Origin: DAIDKA01 sp036498905
GTDB taxonomy: Bacteria; Pseudomonadota; Gammaproteobacteria; Steroidobacterales; Steroidobacteraceae
DNA length: 64,000 nt
NCBI GenBank assembly: GCA_036498905.1
Contig: DASYER010000122.1
Coordinates: 69,473 to 133,472 of the forward strand
Reading direction: 5' to 3'
How positions within the stretch are numbered: the first letter of the stretch is position 1; every line of letters starts with the position of its first letter. The notes below the pieces were generated by a model. That model saw only the letters and a list, made by a program, of their open reading frames with translations. It had not been told where the DNA came from and made no database searches. Both the position numbers and the translations under genes were made by a program. Below are positions 1 to 8,554 of this stretch, piece by piece.

Positions 1-2247
1 AACCTCAGGGACCATGACGATCTGATCCAGCGCATCACCACCCTCATGGCCCGCGTCGCGAAGGCGTCCGGCATGGATCTGGACTCCGACGCGTTTACAG
101 ATGATCTGATCGTGGCAGCGACGCGCAATGTGTCGCAGGCCGTCATCGCGTTTTCGAATGTGGATCAGCACTCGATGGAGGTTGTCGTCAAAGGCTACCT
201 CGGCGGCGATGACCGCACGGCCATTCAGATCTATCTGGAAGAGATGCGCCAGCACCTTGACGCGATCGCCCAGCAGCTCACGGCCCAGCCGGAAATGCAG
301 CCCTTGCTGCTCAGGACCAACGAACAGCTGGCCGGCTACTGGCGAATGGTCGCAACGCGAATCCTGAACGCAGACAAGATCACGGTTACCGGCTCGGAGG
401 TGTACGCGACCGGCTCCCCTGTGGTGCAGGCGCTGCAGGTGCTGTCCGATTCAAGCTTTTCACGGATGGAAGTCGCCCTGCGACAGCGCGCCAAACACGA
501 GACAACCAAGCGCGATGTCACCATCTCGGTAGCCGCCGCGGCACTGGCCATCGCGCTGTTGATCAGCTGGTTCATCGCCACCGGCCTGCGCCGATCCCTG
601 GGTCGCGCCGTGGCCGTATTCCAGGAAATCGCCGACGGTCGGTACGACAACGACATTCCCGACGGCGGCGCGGATGAGGCCGGACAGGTGCTTGCGGGTC
701 TGCGCAACATGCAGGGCAAACTGCGCCTGCAGATTGAAACAGAGCGCGCGGCCGCGTCCGAAAATGCCCGCATACGCCAGGCGCTCGATCGAGTGTCGAC
801 CGGCGTGATCCTGGCGGATGCCTCCCAGAGCATCATTTACATCAACGACATCGGGTCGCAGATGTTCGCACGCAGCCAGACGGAGATCCGTCGCACACTG
901 CCGCGCTTCGCGGCGTCGCAACTGCTCGGCGCCAGTCTTGATGTCCTCTCACCGGAGCCGGCCCGCCAGCGCGCCGTACTGGAGCGAATCACCGGGAGCC
1001 AGACGCAGGAACTGAAACTCGGCCAGTGCACCTTCCGCATCGTCGTGAACCCGGTCATGGGACGCGACGGCCAACGCATCGGCACGGTCATGGAGTGGAC
1101 CGAGCGCACGCCCGAGGTCGCGGTCGAAAGCCAGATGCACAGCATGCTGCAGGCTGTTCTGGGCGGCGACCTCACGCAGCGGCTGTCACTGGAAGGCAAG
1201 ACAGGCTTCTTTGAAGTCTTAAGCCGCTCTGTCAACCAGCTGGCCGACAACATGGTGGAGATTGTCGCGACCGTAAAGCTGGCCGCACGCGATGTGTACC
1301 GCGGTGCCGAGGGTATCTCTCAGGGCAACGTCAATCTCTCGCAGCGCACGCTGGAGCAGGCCTCCTCACTCGAGGCCACTTCCGCCTCGGTGGCGCGCAT
1401 CACCGCCACCGTCCGGCAGAACGCCGAGAGTGCCGGGCGCGCGAGTTCCTTGGCGACTACGGCCAGCGATCAGGCTCAGAACGGCGGCGCCGTGGTCACA
1501 CAGGCCATGCGCGCCATGGCCGACATCAACGATGCCTCGCGCCGCATCGCCGATATCATCGGCGTGATCGACGAAATAGCCTTCCAGACCAACCTACTGG
1601 CGCTGAATGCAGCCGTTGAGGCCGCGCGTGCCGGGGAGCATGGACGCGGCTTCGCCGTCGTCGCCAATGAGGTGCGCAACCTCGCCGGCCGCTCGGCGAC
1701 TGCCGCAAGAGAGATCAAGGCGCTCATCCAGGACTCGGTTCGCAAGGTCAATGACGGATCTGAACTGGTGAACCGTTCCGGGGAAACCCTGGCGGAAATC
1801 GTCGCCTCGATCAAGACCGTCTCCGGACTGGTTGCGGAAATTGCCGCCGCATCGCGCGACCAGTCGCAGGGCATTGTGCAGATCAATCAAGCCGTACTGC
1901 AGATGGATAAATTCACCCAGACCAACGGCAGCCTCGTGGCCCAGGCCGCGGCGGCATCTCAGACAATGGCGCAACGAGCCGGTGAATTGAACGGCATGAT
2001 GGAGCGCTACCAGATGGACGAGGTGCATCAGCAGCCCGGCGCGGCCGCCGCGGCGGCGCGCACGCCCGCGGGCCCCGAGCAGGTACCCGAGGCGCATCCG
2101 GCGCCCGCGCGACCCCCGGAACGTCGTGGTCCCGCGCGTCCCTGGGTGGCGAATGGCGCAACACGTGCCGCCAGGTCACAAGCGGCAGCCGTGGCGCCCA
2201 AATTCAACAAAGTCGCAGACGATGATTCGGACTGGAAGGAGTTCTGA
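1..2247 (+). CDS. Methyl-accepting chemotaxis protein, 5' end outside window
   Basis: Transmembrane chemoreceptor that signals to CheA through CheW. The frame is open from base 1, so the ATG at 46 is internal and the first membrane segment and part of the periplasmic sensor lie upstream. Visible in order: a mostly helical periplasmic remainder, one membrane segment (about 517-590), a HAMP linker, a PAS-like domain (about 780-1110), a second HAMP-like stretch, and the cytoplasmic coiled-coil signalling domain with the hairpin tip FQTNLLALNAAVEAARAGE near 1582. After an Ala/Pro-rich linker the protein ends in DSDWKEF, which resembles the xWxxF tether bound by CheR in enterobacterial receptors. 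It heads a che cluster that contains CheR and CheB, consistent with a methylated receptor. The ligand cannot be inferred. Confidence 0.93.
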   Translation, partial: NLRDHDDLIQRITTLMARVAKASGMDLDSDAFTDDLIVAATRNVSQAVIAFSNVDQHSMEVVVKGYLGGDDRTAIQIYLEEMRQHLDAIAQQLTAQPEMQPLLLRTNEQLAGYWRMVATRILNADKITVTGSEVYATGSPVVQALQVLSDSSFSRMEVALRQRAKHETTKRDVTISVAAAALAIALLISWFIATGLRRSLGRAVAVFQEIADGRYDNDIPDGGADEAGQVLAGLRNMQGKLRLQIETERAAASENARIRQALDRVSTGVILADASQSIIYINDIGSQMFARSQTEIRRTLPRFAASQLLGASLDVLSPEPARQRAVLERITGSQTQELKLGQCTFRIVVNPVMGRDGQRIGTVMEWTERTPEVAVESQMHSMLQAVLGGDLTQRLSLEGKTGFFEVLSRSVNQLADNMVEIVATVKLAARDVYRGAEGISQGNVNLSQRTLEQASSLEATSASVARITATVRQNAESAGRASSLATTASDQAQNGGAVVTQAMRAMADINDASRRIADIIGVIDEIAFQTNLLALNAAVEAARAGEHGRGFAVVANEVRNLAGRSATAAREIKALIQDSVRKVNDGSELVNRSGETLAEIVASIKTVSGLVAEIAAASRDQSQGIVQINQAVLQMDKFTQTNGSLVAQAAAASQTMAQRAGELNGMMERYQMDEVHQQPGAAAAAARTPAGPEQVPEAHPAPARPPERRGPARPWVANGATRAARSQAAAVAPKFNKVADDDSDWKEF

Positions 2248-2296
2248 TGCATTCCCTACCCATTATCACCAGCGTGCCCCGGCACGGGAGGCCAAC

Positions 2297-2659
2297 ATGG
2301 CGCGGATTCTGACGGTCGACGATTCCCCGGTAATGCGCCAGATGGTCAAGGCGACGTTGATTGACGCCGGGCATGAAGTCGTGCAGGGCGTCAACGGCGA
2401 GGAAGCCCTGCGAATCGCGGCAACACAGGTATTCGACATGGTGATTACCGACGTCAACATGCCGGTAATGGACGGCCTGACACTGATCCGCAATCTGCGC
2501 CAGCTTCCGGCCTATAAGACCCTTCCCATGGTGGCAGTGACGACCGAGGCAACCACGGAAGTCAAGCGCGCCGGCCGGGAGGCGGGTGCAACCGCATGGG
2601 TCGTGAAGCCCTTCAATCCCCAACGGCTGATCGAAGCCGTCGCGCAACTGCTGAAGTGA
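2297..2659 (+). CDS. cheY: CheY-like single-domain response regulator
   Basis: A 120-residue stand-alone receiver domain. The acidic pair is in ILTVDDSP, the phosphoacceptor Asp in ITDVNMPVMDG, the conserved Thr in VAVTTEA and the Lys in WVVKPFNP. The start at 2297 follows a GGGAG ribosome-binding site and gives the standard CheY length; an upstream ATG in frame would add about 57 residues that overlap the receptor gene in another frame and look non-coding. Position between the receptor and CheR suggests it is phosphorylated by a CheA encoded outside the window, and it may control the flagellar switch. Whether it is the motor-binding CheY or a phosphate sink cannot be told. Confidence 0.9.
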   Translation: MARILTVDDSPVMRQMVKATLIDAGHEVVQGVNGEEALRIAATQVFDMVITDVNMPVMDGLTLIRNLRQLPAYKTLPMVAVTTEATTEVKRAGREAGATAWVVKPFNPQRLIEAVAQLLK

Positions 2660-2674
2660 CTCGGAACTCGCGTA

Positions 2675-3013
2675 ATGCGTAGAGCAAAGGCGATCTGGAT
2701 GTCGACGCTGCTGTCCGGCACGCTGCTGTACACGCTGTGCGCCGCCGCGGACTGCGTGCTGCCCGCCCCACCGAGCCGCATTCCGGACGGCACTTCTGCC
2801 AGTGAGCAGGAAATGCTGGCGGCCATGAAGACTCTCAAGCAGTACAACGACGATGTAGGGGAGTACACCCGGTGCCTGGAGTTCCAGCAACGCCAGAATC
2901 GCATCAGTTTCGAAGACCACGAAAAGCGTCGCGATGACGCACTCACCACACTGGCGACGGTGGCCGCTCGCTTCAATGAACAGGTTCGACGATTCAAGGC
3001 GCGGCACAGTTGA
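2675..3013 (+). CDS. Small secreted protein of unknown function in the che cluster
   Basis: A 112-residue protein with a basic start and a hydrophobic signal segment (MRRAKAIWMSTLLSGTLLY), a likely cleavage site near CAAA/DC, then a mainly charged, helical mature part with two Cys (ADCVLP and TRCLEF) that could form a disulfide. No family is recognised. It sits between cheY and cheR, and its TGA overlaps the TTG start of cheR, so it is cotranscribed and probably translationally coupled with the chemotaxis genes. Periplasmic location is inferred from the signal sequence. Confidence 0.7.
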   Translation: MRRAKAIWMSTLLSGTLLYTLCAAADCVLPAPPSRIPDGTSASEQEMLAAMKTLKQYNDDVGEYTRCLEFQQRQNRISFEDHEKRRDDALTTLATVAARFNEQVRRFKARHS

Positions 3014-3873
3014 ACAAGAGTGACACCGCCACGGTCGAGCGCAGGGCCAGCGCCCGGGAGCGCGAATTCGGCTTCGAACAGGAGGATTTCGAGGCCATCA
3101 GCGCGCTCGTCAAATCCCTGACCGGTATCAATCTGACCCCTCAGAAGCGGGAACTGGTTTACGGCCGGCTGGCGGTGCGACTGCGGGCCATGGGCCTGCG
3201 AACTTTTCGCGACTATCGGCGCATTGTCGCGGAGGATGCCGAGGAACAGATGCGCATGTGCAATGCGATCACCACCAACCTCACCTATTTCTTTCGCGAG
3301 CCGCATCATTTCGCGCATCTGGGCGACCAGGTTCTCCCGGCACACTGCGCGCGCTCGAACCGGCGGCTGCGCTTCTGGTCTGCCGGATGTTCTAGCGGCG
3401 AGGAGGCCTACTCCATCGCCATGGTCGTGCTGGAGTCGCTGCCGCAGCTACAGGAATGGAACGTGCGCATCCTGGCGACGGATTTGGATTCGGACATGCT
3501 CGAGACCGCGGCGGCAGGCGAGTATGCCGCCGAACGGGTGAAGGGCCTGTCCGAAACACGGCTGCGCCGATTCTTCACCGAGCGCAAGGACGGTGGCACG
3601 AGCATCTACGTCATTCGGCCGGAGGTGCGGCGCATGGTGACATTCAGGAAGCTGAACCTCATGCAACCACTGCCGATGTCGGGACCGTTGGACGTGGTGT
3701 TCTGCCGCAACACGGTAATCTACTTCGACAAGGACACGCAGCGGGAATTGTTCGCGCGGATCGCGCCGCTCCAGCGACCCGGCGACCTGCTGTATCTCGG
3801 ACACTCCGAGAGTCTGCTCAGTGTAAGTGACGAATACGATTCGATTGGCCACACCACCTACCTGCGACGCTGA
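3010..3873 (+). CDS. cheR: Chemotaxis protein methyltransferase CheR
   Basis: Methylates glutamates of chemoreceptors using S-adenosylmethionine. The 287-residue protein has the N-terminal helical CheR domain, the TTNLTYFFREPHHF segment typical of CheR, the SAM-binding loop FWSAGCSSGEEAYSIAM, and the late motif DVVFCRNTVIYFD. The start is a TTG (3010-3012) that overlaps the TGA of the upstream gene; no ATG lies close by in frame and the length fits the family. Its neighbours CheD and CheB complete the adaptation set, and the receptor upstream carries a probable CheR tether. Confidence 0.93.
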   Translation: MNKSDTATVERRASAREREFGFEQEDFEAISALVKSLTGINLTPQKRELVYGRLAVRLRAMGLRTFRDYRRIVAEDAEEQMRMCNAITTNLTYFFREPHHFAHLGDQVLPAHCARSNRRLRFWSAGCSSGEEAYSIAMVVLESLPQLQEWNVRILATDLDSDMLETAAAGEYAAERVKGLSETRLRRFFTERKDGGTSIYVIRPEVRRMVTFRKLNLMQPLPMSGPLDVVFCRNTVIYFDKDTQRELFARIAPLQRPGDLLYLGHSESLLSVSDEYDSIGHTTYLRR

Positions 3874-3877
3874 ACCG

Positions 3878-4540
3878 ATGCAAGATATCACTCAATCTGC
3901 GATGCCGACCCGGCCACCTCCGCTTCCACAGGGACTGCCTGGCTTTACGGATGCTGCACGCTTCTGGGAACGCGATACCGGACGCTGGACGGTGAAGCTG
4001 CTTCCCGGGGAGTGCTACGTCACCCGCCAGGACGAGGCCATCGTCACGGTGCTCGGATCATGCATATCCGCCTGCATCCGCGATCCGGACACCGGCCTGG
4101 GTGGTATGAACCACTTCATGCTGCCGGACCGGCGCGAAGGCTTCAGCGGCAGTCCGGCCTCCGGTTTCAACGAGATCAACCGCTACGGCTGCTTCGCCAT
4201 GGAGTCTCTGATCAATCATCTTGCCCGGCACGGCGCCCAGCGCCAGCGCCTGGAATTAAAGGTGTTTGGTGGCGGACGCATCCTCAAGCCCATGATCGAC
4301 ATCGGTGCCCGCAATATCGCCTTCATTCACTCCTGGGCGCGAACGGAAGGTATTCGACTGGCGTCCCAGGACCTCGGGGGCATTCAGCCGCGCAAGCTGG
4401 TGTACTTTCCCGCCTCCGGCAGAGCTCGGGTACTGAAACTGCCGGCCATTGAGAATCGTGGAGTCGCCGACCGCGAACTTTCCTACCTGGAGCATCTGGT
4501 CGAGGAGCCGAACGAGGGACAGGTGGAGATCTTCACGTGA
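3878..4540 (+). CDS. cheD: Chemoreceptor glutamine deamidase CheD
   Basis: Deamidates selected glutamines of chemoreceptors and often pairs with CheR/CheB. The 220-residue protein has the catalytic Cys in VLGSCISACIRD, the conserved His in GMNHFMLPD, and the ELKVFGGG segment typical of the family. I chose the ATG at 3878, four bases after the cheR stop; an earlier ATG at 3827 would overlap cheR by about 45 bases. The TGA is embedded in the GTG start of cheB (GTGA), so the two are probably translationally coupled. Confidence 0.92.
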   Translation: MQDITQSAMPTRPPPLPQGLPGFTDAARFWERDTGRWTVKLLPGECYVTRQDEAIVTVLGSCISACIRDPDTGLGGMNHFMLPDRREGFSGSPASGFNEINRYGCFAMESLINHLARHGAQRQRLELKVFGGGRILKPMIDIGARNIAFIHSWARTEGIRLASQDLGGIQPRKLVYFPASGRARVLKLPAIENRGVADRELSYLEHLVEEPNEGQVEIFT

Positions 4541-5652
4541 CCGCTGTGCGCACCGCCGCGAAAAGGGTTCGGGTGCTGATCATTGATGACTCGGCGTACG
4601 TTCGCGAGATCATGACTGAGATACTGCGCGCCGACTCCGGTATTGAGGTGGTCGGCTGCGCCAGCGATGCGCACGTGGCTCGCGAGATGATCCGGCAGCT
4701 CAATCCGGACGTCCTGACACTGGATGTTGAAATGCCGCGCATGGACGGGCTGACTTTCCTGCGCAATCTGATGCGCCTGCGGCCCATGCCCGTCGTCATG
4801 GTCTCGTCTTTGACGGAGCGCGGCGCCGAAGTCACGCTTGAAGCCCTGGCCCTCGGTGCCGTCGATTTTCTGCCCAAACCGCACCTGGACCTGGGTACGA
4901 CGCTGCGTGAGTACGCGGCGCAGCTTGTCGGTATGGTCAAGACTGCCGCCCAGGCGGGGGTCCGCCCGGGTGGCACCGGCAATCCCGCCAGTCATGCGGC
5001 GCCGGCGGCGGTAGCCGCCAAAACAGCCCGTGCGCAAACTACCGTCAGCACGACCAGCCTGGTTTTGGCCATCGGTGCCTCAGCCGGCGGGACCGAGGCG
5101 ATCCGGGAGCTGCTCAGCGGCCTTCCGGCGGATGCGCCCGGCACCGTCATCACTCAGCATATTCCCAAAGCCTTCAGCGCCCCCTTCGCCCGACGTCTCG
5201 ACGATGCCAGTGCGATGTGCGTGCAGGAAGCCGAAGACGGCCAGCAGATCCTGGCCGGGCACGCCTACGTGGCCCCCGGTGACACTCACCTGCGGGTCGA
5301 GCGCTACGGCGCCCGCTACGTGTGCCGCCTTGATCCGGGCCCGGCCGTGAACCGCCACCGGCCCTCAGTGGATGTGATGTTTCAGTCTGTGGCCCGAGCC
5401 ACGGGCGCCCGCTCGATCGGGGTACTCCTGACGGGCATGGGACGCGATGGAGCGCAGGGGTTGCTGGAAATGCGCACGGGCGGCAGCCAGACGATCGCCC
5501 AGGATGAGGCCAGTAGCGTGGTGTGGGGGATGCCGGGGGAAGCCGTGGCCATCGGGGCGGCACAGCTAGTCCTGCCATTACCGGCAATCGGCGCCCGTGT
5601 GATGACTCTCGTAGCTGCGATGGACATCACGTGTGCCAGTCGCTCGGCCTGA
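4537..5652 (+). CDS. cheB: Chemotaxis response regulator protein-glutamate methylesterase CheB
   Basis: Removes receptor methyl groups and is activated by phosphorylation from CheA. The N-terminal receiver has IIDDSAYVRE and the phosphoacceptor Asp in LTLDVEMPRMDG. After a Pro/Ala-rich linker the methylesterase domain shows the catalytic Ser in GASAGGTEAI, the His in TQHIPKAFSAPF and the Asp in LLTGMGRDGAQG. At 371 residues it is slightly longer than average because of the linker. The GTG start overlaps the cheD stop. Confidence 0.95.
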   Translation: MTAVRTAAKRVRVLIIDDSAYVREIMTEILRADSGIEVVGCASDAHVAREMIRQLNPDVLTLDVEMPRMDGLTFLRNLMRLRPMPVVMVSSLTERGAEVTLEALALGAVDFLPKPHLDLGTTLREYAAQLVGMVKTAAQAGVRPGGTGNPASHAAPAAVAAKTARAQTTVSTTSLVLAIGASAGGTEAIRELLSGLPADAPGTVITQHIPKAFSAPFARRLDDASAMCVQEAEDGQQILAGHAYVAPGDTHLRVERYGARYVCRLDPGPAVNRHRPSVDVMFQSVARATGARSIGVLLTGMGRDGAQGLLEMRTGGSQTIAQDEASSVVWGMPGEAVAIGAAQLVLPLPAIGARVMTLVAAMDITCASRSA

Positions 5653-5685
5653 TATTGTCGCCCCGAACAGGCTAAGGACCGCCCC

Positions 5686-6570
5686 ATGACAGCGACGACA
5701 GCTCAATCCGGCTCCGGCAACGCGAATAAGGCCGCCTTTGAGTTCGTGCAGATCCTGGCTCAGGAGCTGTCCGCCGGCAAGGTCGAATTACCCAGCTTTC
5801 CGGATATCGCCCTCAAGGTGCGCAAGGTCCTGGCCGACGACAATGTGAACCTGGAATTGGTGGTACGTGTCGTGGGCTCCGAACCCACGCTGGCTGGCCG
5901 ATTGCTGCAAGTGGCAAATTCGGCGGCGGTGAACAGCACCGGCAGTCAGGTCACGGACCTGCGCAAAGCCGTGCAACGCATGGGACTGAACATGGTGCGC
6001 AGCGCCGCGATGGCCTTTGCCATGGCACAGATGAAGAAGGCTAGCGAGCTGAAAGGATTGGAGGCTCCCCTGGCCGTGCTGTGGCAACGTTGTACGGGCG
6101 TGGCCGCCATGTCACACGTGGTTGCCCGGCGGCTGAGCAAACTGAATCCCGATAGCGCCCTGCTGGCGGGCCTGCTGCACGGTGTCGGCGAGCTGTACAT
6201 CCTGACGCGTGCCCACAAACATCCGACCCTGTTCTCCGACCGCCCCGCTTACGAACAGATCGTTCGCGACTGGCATGTAAGTGTCGCCAAGGCGCTGCTC
6301 GAAAATTGGGAAATCTCCGAGGATGTAGTCAAAGCCATCAGTGAATTCGAGGACCTCGACCGCGAGCATACCGGTCCGGCGGACCTGTCGGACGTGCTCA
6401 CGGTCGCCCACCTGATGGTGAGCTATCAGGAGTTCCCCGAATCGATTGAGTTGAATATGCAGGGAGTGTCCGCACGCAGGCATCTGGTGCTCGAAGGCAC
6501 GACCTACAGCAACATCATTCTTGAATCACGTGATGAGATCAAGGAACTTCAGGAGGCGCTCGGTGCCTAG
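5686..6570 (+). CDS. HDOD domain protein (first of a tandem pair)
   Basis: HDOD domains are metal-dependent-hydrolase relatives that usually lack a full catalytic site and act in signalling. This 294-residue single-domain protein contains the family core (LPSFPDIALKVRKVL, VGSEPTLAGRLLQVANSA, DLRKAVQRMGLN, SALLAGLLHGVGELY). It follows cheB by 33 bases with an AAGGA site before the ATG, so it likely belongs to the che transcript. It is paralogous to the next gene over its whole length. The biochemical role is unknown; regulation of motility or c-di-GMP-linked behaviour would be an inference from context only. Confidence 0.85.
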   Translation: MTATTAQSGSGNANKAAFEFVQILAQELSAGKVELPSFPDIALKVRKVLADDNVNLELVVRVVGSEPTLAGRLLQVANSAAVNSTGSQVTDLRKAVQRMGLNMVRSAAMAFAMAQMKKASELKGLEAPLAVLWQRCTGVAAMSHVVARRLSKLNPDSALLAGLLHGVGELYILTRAHKHPTLFSDRPAYEQIVRDWHVSVAKALLENWEISEDVVKAISEFEDLDREHTGPADLSDVLTVAHLMVSYQEFPESIELNMQGVSARRHLVLEGTTYSNIILESRDEIKELQEALGA

Positions 6571-6587
6571 CAACTCGCAAACTCTGG

Positions 6588-7475
6588 ATGCGTGTCATGT
6601 CTGAGTTCGAAGTAGATATCGCCGCTGACACGAGCCGGGATGCCTTTCAATTCGTCCAGGCACTGGCCGCGGAACTTTCCCTGGGCGCCGTGGATATTCC
6701 CGGATTCCCCTCGATTGTCACGCGCGTGCGCCACGTGCTCGCCGATGAAACGGCCTCGGCCGAAAGAGTCGCGCGCGTCGTAGGCGCCGACCCGGTACTG
6801 GCCGCAAGGCTGCTGAAACTCGCCAACTCGGTCGCGCTGCTCGGCACCGCCCGCCCGGCGACCGATCTGCGCACCGCCGTGAGTCGCGTCGGGCTGAACG
6901 CGGTGCGATCCACCACGCATGCCCACGCAATGCGCATTCTCAGTCAGTCAGAGGCCCTGCGCGGGCTGGAAAAGCTGCTCGAGGTCCTTGCCCGGCAGAC
7001 CGGACAGGTGGCCAGTCTGTGCCATGTCATTGCGCAGAAACACACGAAGGTACAACCGGATGTCGCCATGCTCGCAGGCCTGCTGCAAAGCAGTGGCCGG
7101 CTGTATCTGCTGGCGCGCGCGGGCAACCATCGCGGCCTGTTCGCCGATGCCAATGCCTACCGCAATGTCGAGCGCGACTGGCATCTGAGTGTCGCGGTCG
7201 CGCTGCTTGAAAACTGGGCCGTGCCGGATGAGATCGTGCACGCCATTGCCGAGAGCGAGGACCAGGAGCGCGAACCACGCGGGCCCGCATGCCTGACCGA
7301 TATAGTCATGCTTGCGGTGGCGATTTCGCGGCATAGCGGCGAACCCGAAGTGCTCGAGACCAAGCTGCGCGATGTGAAGGTCCTGGCCCGCTTTGGACTG
7401 GATGCGAAGGGTGTGGCGGAGATGCTCGAAGCCTCGAAGAACGACCTCGCGCAACTTGAGGCCGCCCTGACCTGA
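6588..7475 (+). CDS. HDOD domain protein (second of a tandem pair)
   Basis: A 295-residue HDOD protein clearly derived from the same ancestor as the gene upstream: both start with DAFQFVQALAAELS/AAFEFVQILAQELS-type segments and share FPSIVTRVRHVLAD, VGADPVLAARLLKLANS, DLRTAVSRVGLNAVRS, AMLAGLLQSSGRLYLLAR and RDWHLSVAVALLENW. The start may be 6588 or the ATG at 6597. The HxxGE-like GVGELY of the first copy reads SSGRLY here, so the two paralogs have diverged at this former metal-site region. Confidence 0.85.
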   Translation: MRVMSEFEVDIAADTSRDAFQFVQALAAELSLGAVDIPGFPSIVTRVRHVLADETASAERVARVVGADPVLAARLLKLANSVALLGTARPATDLRTAVSRVGLNAVRSTTHAHAMRILSQSEALRGLEKLLEVLARQTGQVASLCHVIAQKHTKVQPDVAMLAGLLQSSGRLYLLARAGNHRGLFADANAYRNVERDWHLSVAVALLENWAVPDEIVHAIAESEDQEREPRGPACLTDIVMLAVAISRHSGEPEVLETKLRDVKVLARFGLDAKGVAEMLEASKNDLAQLEAALT

Positions 7476-7543
7476 GGGTGGGTCCTGGGACTGAAGACAT
7501 CGCAATGGGCTAGCCAGGCTCGCACACCTGGCGCGAAGGCTGA

Positions 7544-7945
7544 TTACTCGACGGATTCTTCCGGCAACAGCCGCTCAAACTGCAACAGCTGATTGCTGAT
7601 GCGCTCCGGTGAGATTCGATAGGTTCCCGACGCCAAGGACTCCCTGGCCTGGGAAACTCGTCCCTGGTTGATCACCGGGACATCATTCAAAGCCTGCTCG
7701 GCCGTAATCAGATGGCTCGCGGTTTCCGTGATTTGCACGCTTTCCGCGGTATTCGCGCTTGCATTGGCGCTCGCAGCGCCGCTCGCATTCGCATTGGCCG
7801 CAGCAGTCGCATTGGCTGTCGCAGTGGCAGGCGCACTGGCGCCGCTGGCCGCGGAGCTTGCGGTTGCCGCAGCACGCTGACCAACGCTACCGGCCGCCGC
7901 TGCGGGGGGCTGGTTGCTCGTGGCACCACTGATCTTGCCGGACAC
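7544..7945 (-). CDS. FlgM-like anti-sigma-28 factor (second copy)
   Basis: FlgM binds FliA (sigma-28) until it is exported through the completed hook. The C-terminal half of this 133-residue protein matches the FlgM sigma-binding region: VQITETASHLITAEQAL, then SQARESLASGTYRISPERI, with the helical tail NQLLQFERLLPE. The N-terminal half is a low-complexity Ala/Ser/Asn/Thr tract (about residues 25-68) not normal for FlgM. It uses a GTG start at 7945 with an AGAGGAGT ribosome-binding site, and a near-consensus FliA promoter lies directly upstream, implying feedback by the sigma factor it may restrain. The classical flgM is the separate gene at 8555-8965. Confidence 0.75.
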   Translation of the reverse strand: MSGKISGATSNQPPAAAAGSVGQRAAATASSAASGASAPATATANATAAANANASGAASANASANTAESVQITETASHLITAEQALNDVPVINQGRVSQARESLASGTYRISPERISNQLLQFERLLPEESVE

Positions 7946-7969
7946 GGTATGACTCCTCTGTTACACGCC

Positions 7970-7996
7970 TTAACGGCCGCAAGCCGAGGAACTTTA
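7970..7996 (-). promoter_or_regulatory. Sigma-28 (FliA) promoter for the second flgM-like gene
   Basis: On the - strand the sequence reads TAAAGTTC, eleven bases, GCCGTTAA. The enterobacterial FliA consensus is TAAAGTTT-N11-GCCGATAA, so 14 of 16 positions agree with exact spacing. The -10 ends about 25 bases before the GTG start. Confidence 0.8.
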
Positions 7997-8058
7997 GGGT
8001 GAATTTCCGGCGGTGATTTCGGATTATGTATAAATCGCAGGACGCCGGACGTGGCCGC

Positions 8059-8544
8059 CTACACTTCCCCAAGCAGTCCGTGGCGCTCCGCCGCGACTGA
8101 ACAAGTGCCGCGCGGACCGTAGGTGACGGTCTCACGTCGGCCCTCCATGAGCAATCCGAGTCGGGCCTGGACGCTCTGCAGGCGGGCGCCGGCCATGGCA
8201 CTGTTGCGATCATTCAGGCCGCGGCAAGTCGTCGCAGCGGCCGTGCAAGTCTCCCAAGCCGAGACCAATGTTCCCTGCGGATCGGACCAGGCGATCAGCG
8301 CCTCGAGTCCTTTGAGATCAAAGGGCCGACCGAGCGTGCGACATAGTTCGCGTCGCTCGTCATCCACCTTCAGAATCCGCACCACACACTGTTGCCGCTC
8401 GCGCATGGCGGCGCCGAGCGCTTCCACATCACTGTCCTTCAAGTGCGTGTATTCACGCTCAAGCAGGACGGCGAGTGCTCCCAGTGCCGCGGTTTCTTCC
8501 TGGATCAGGCGCGCGATCTTTGTACGGCAGGTCTGCGGGTCCAT
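8059..8544 (-). CDS. flgN: Flagellar chaperone FlgN
   Basis: FlgN is the cytoplasmic export chaperone of the hook-associated proteins FlgK and FlgL. This 161-residue, helix-rich protein has the FlgN pattern: an N-terminal helical pair (IQEETAALGALAVLLEREY) and a later VQARLGLL segment before the tail. Assignment leans on position: it lies immediately downstream (- strand) of flgM, the usual flgA-flgM-flgN order. The ATG at 8544 was chosen because the upstream extension is an Arg/Pro-rich shadow overlapping flgM. Confidence 0.75.
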   Translation of the reverse strand: MDPQTCRTKIARLIQEETAALGALAVLLEREYTHLKDSDVEALGAAMRERQQCVVRILKVDDERRELCRTLGRPFDLKGLEALIAWSDPQGTLVSAWETCTAAATTCRGLNDRNSAMAGARLQSVQARLGLLMEGRRETVTYGPRGTCSVAAERHGLLGEV

Positions 8545-8554
8545 GAATGTTCCT

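Noticed and set aside
7476..7543. Terminator between the second HDOD gene and the flgM-like gene
   Set aside because: A six-pair stem GCCAGG/CCTGGC exists but is short and lacks a T-run.
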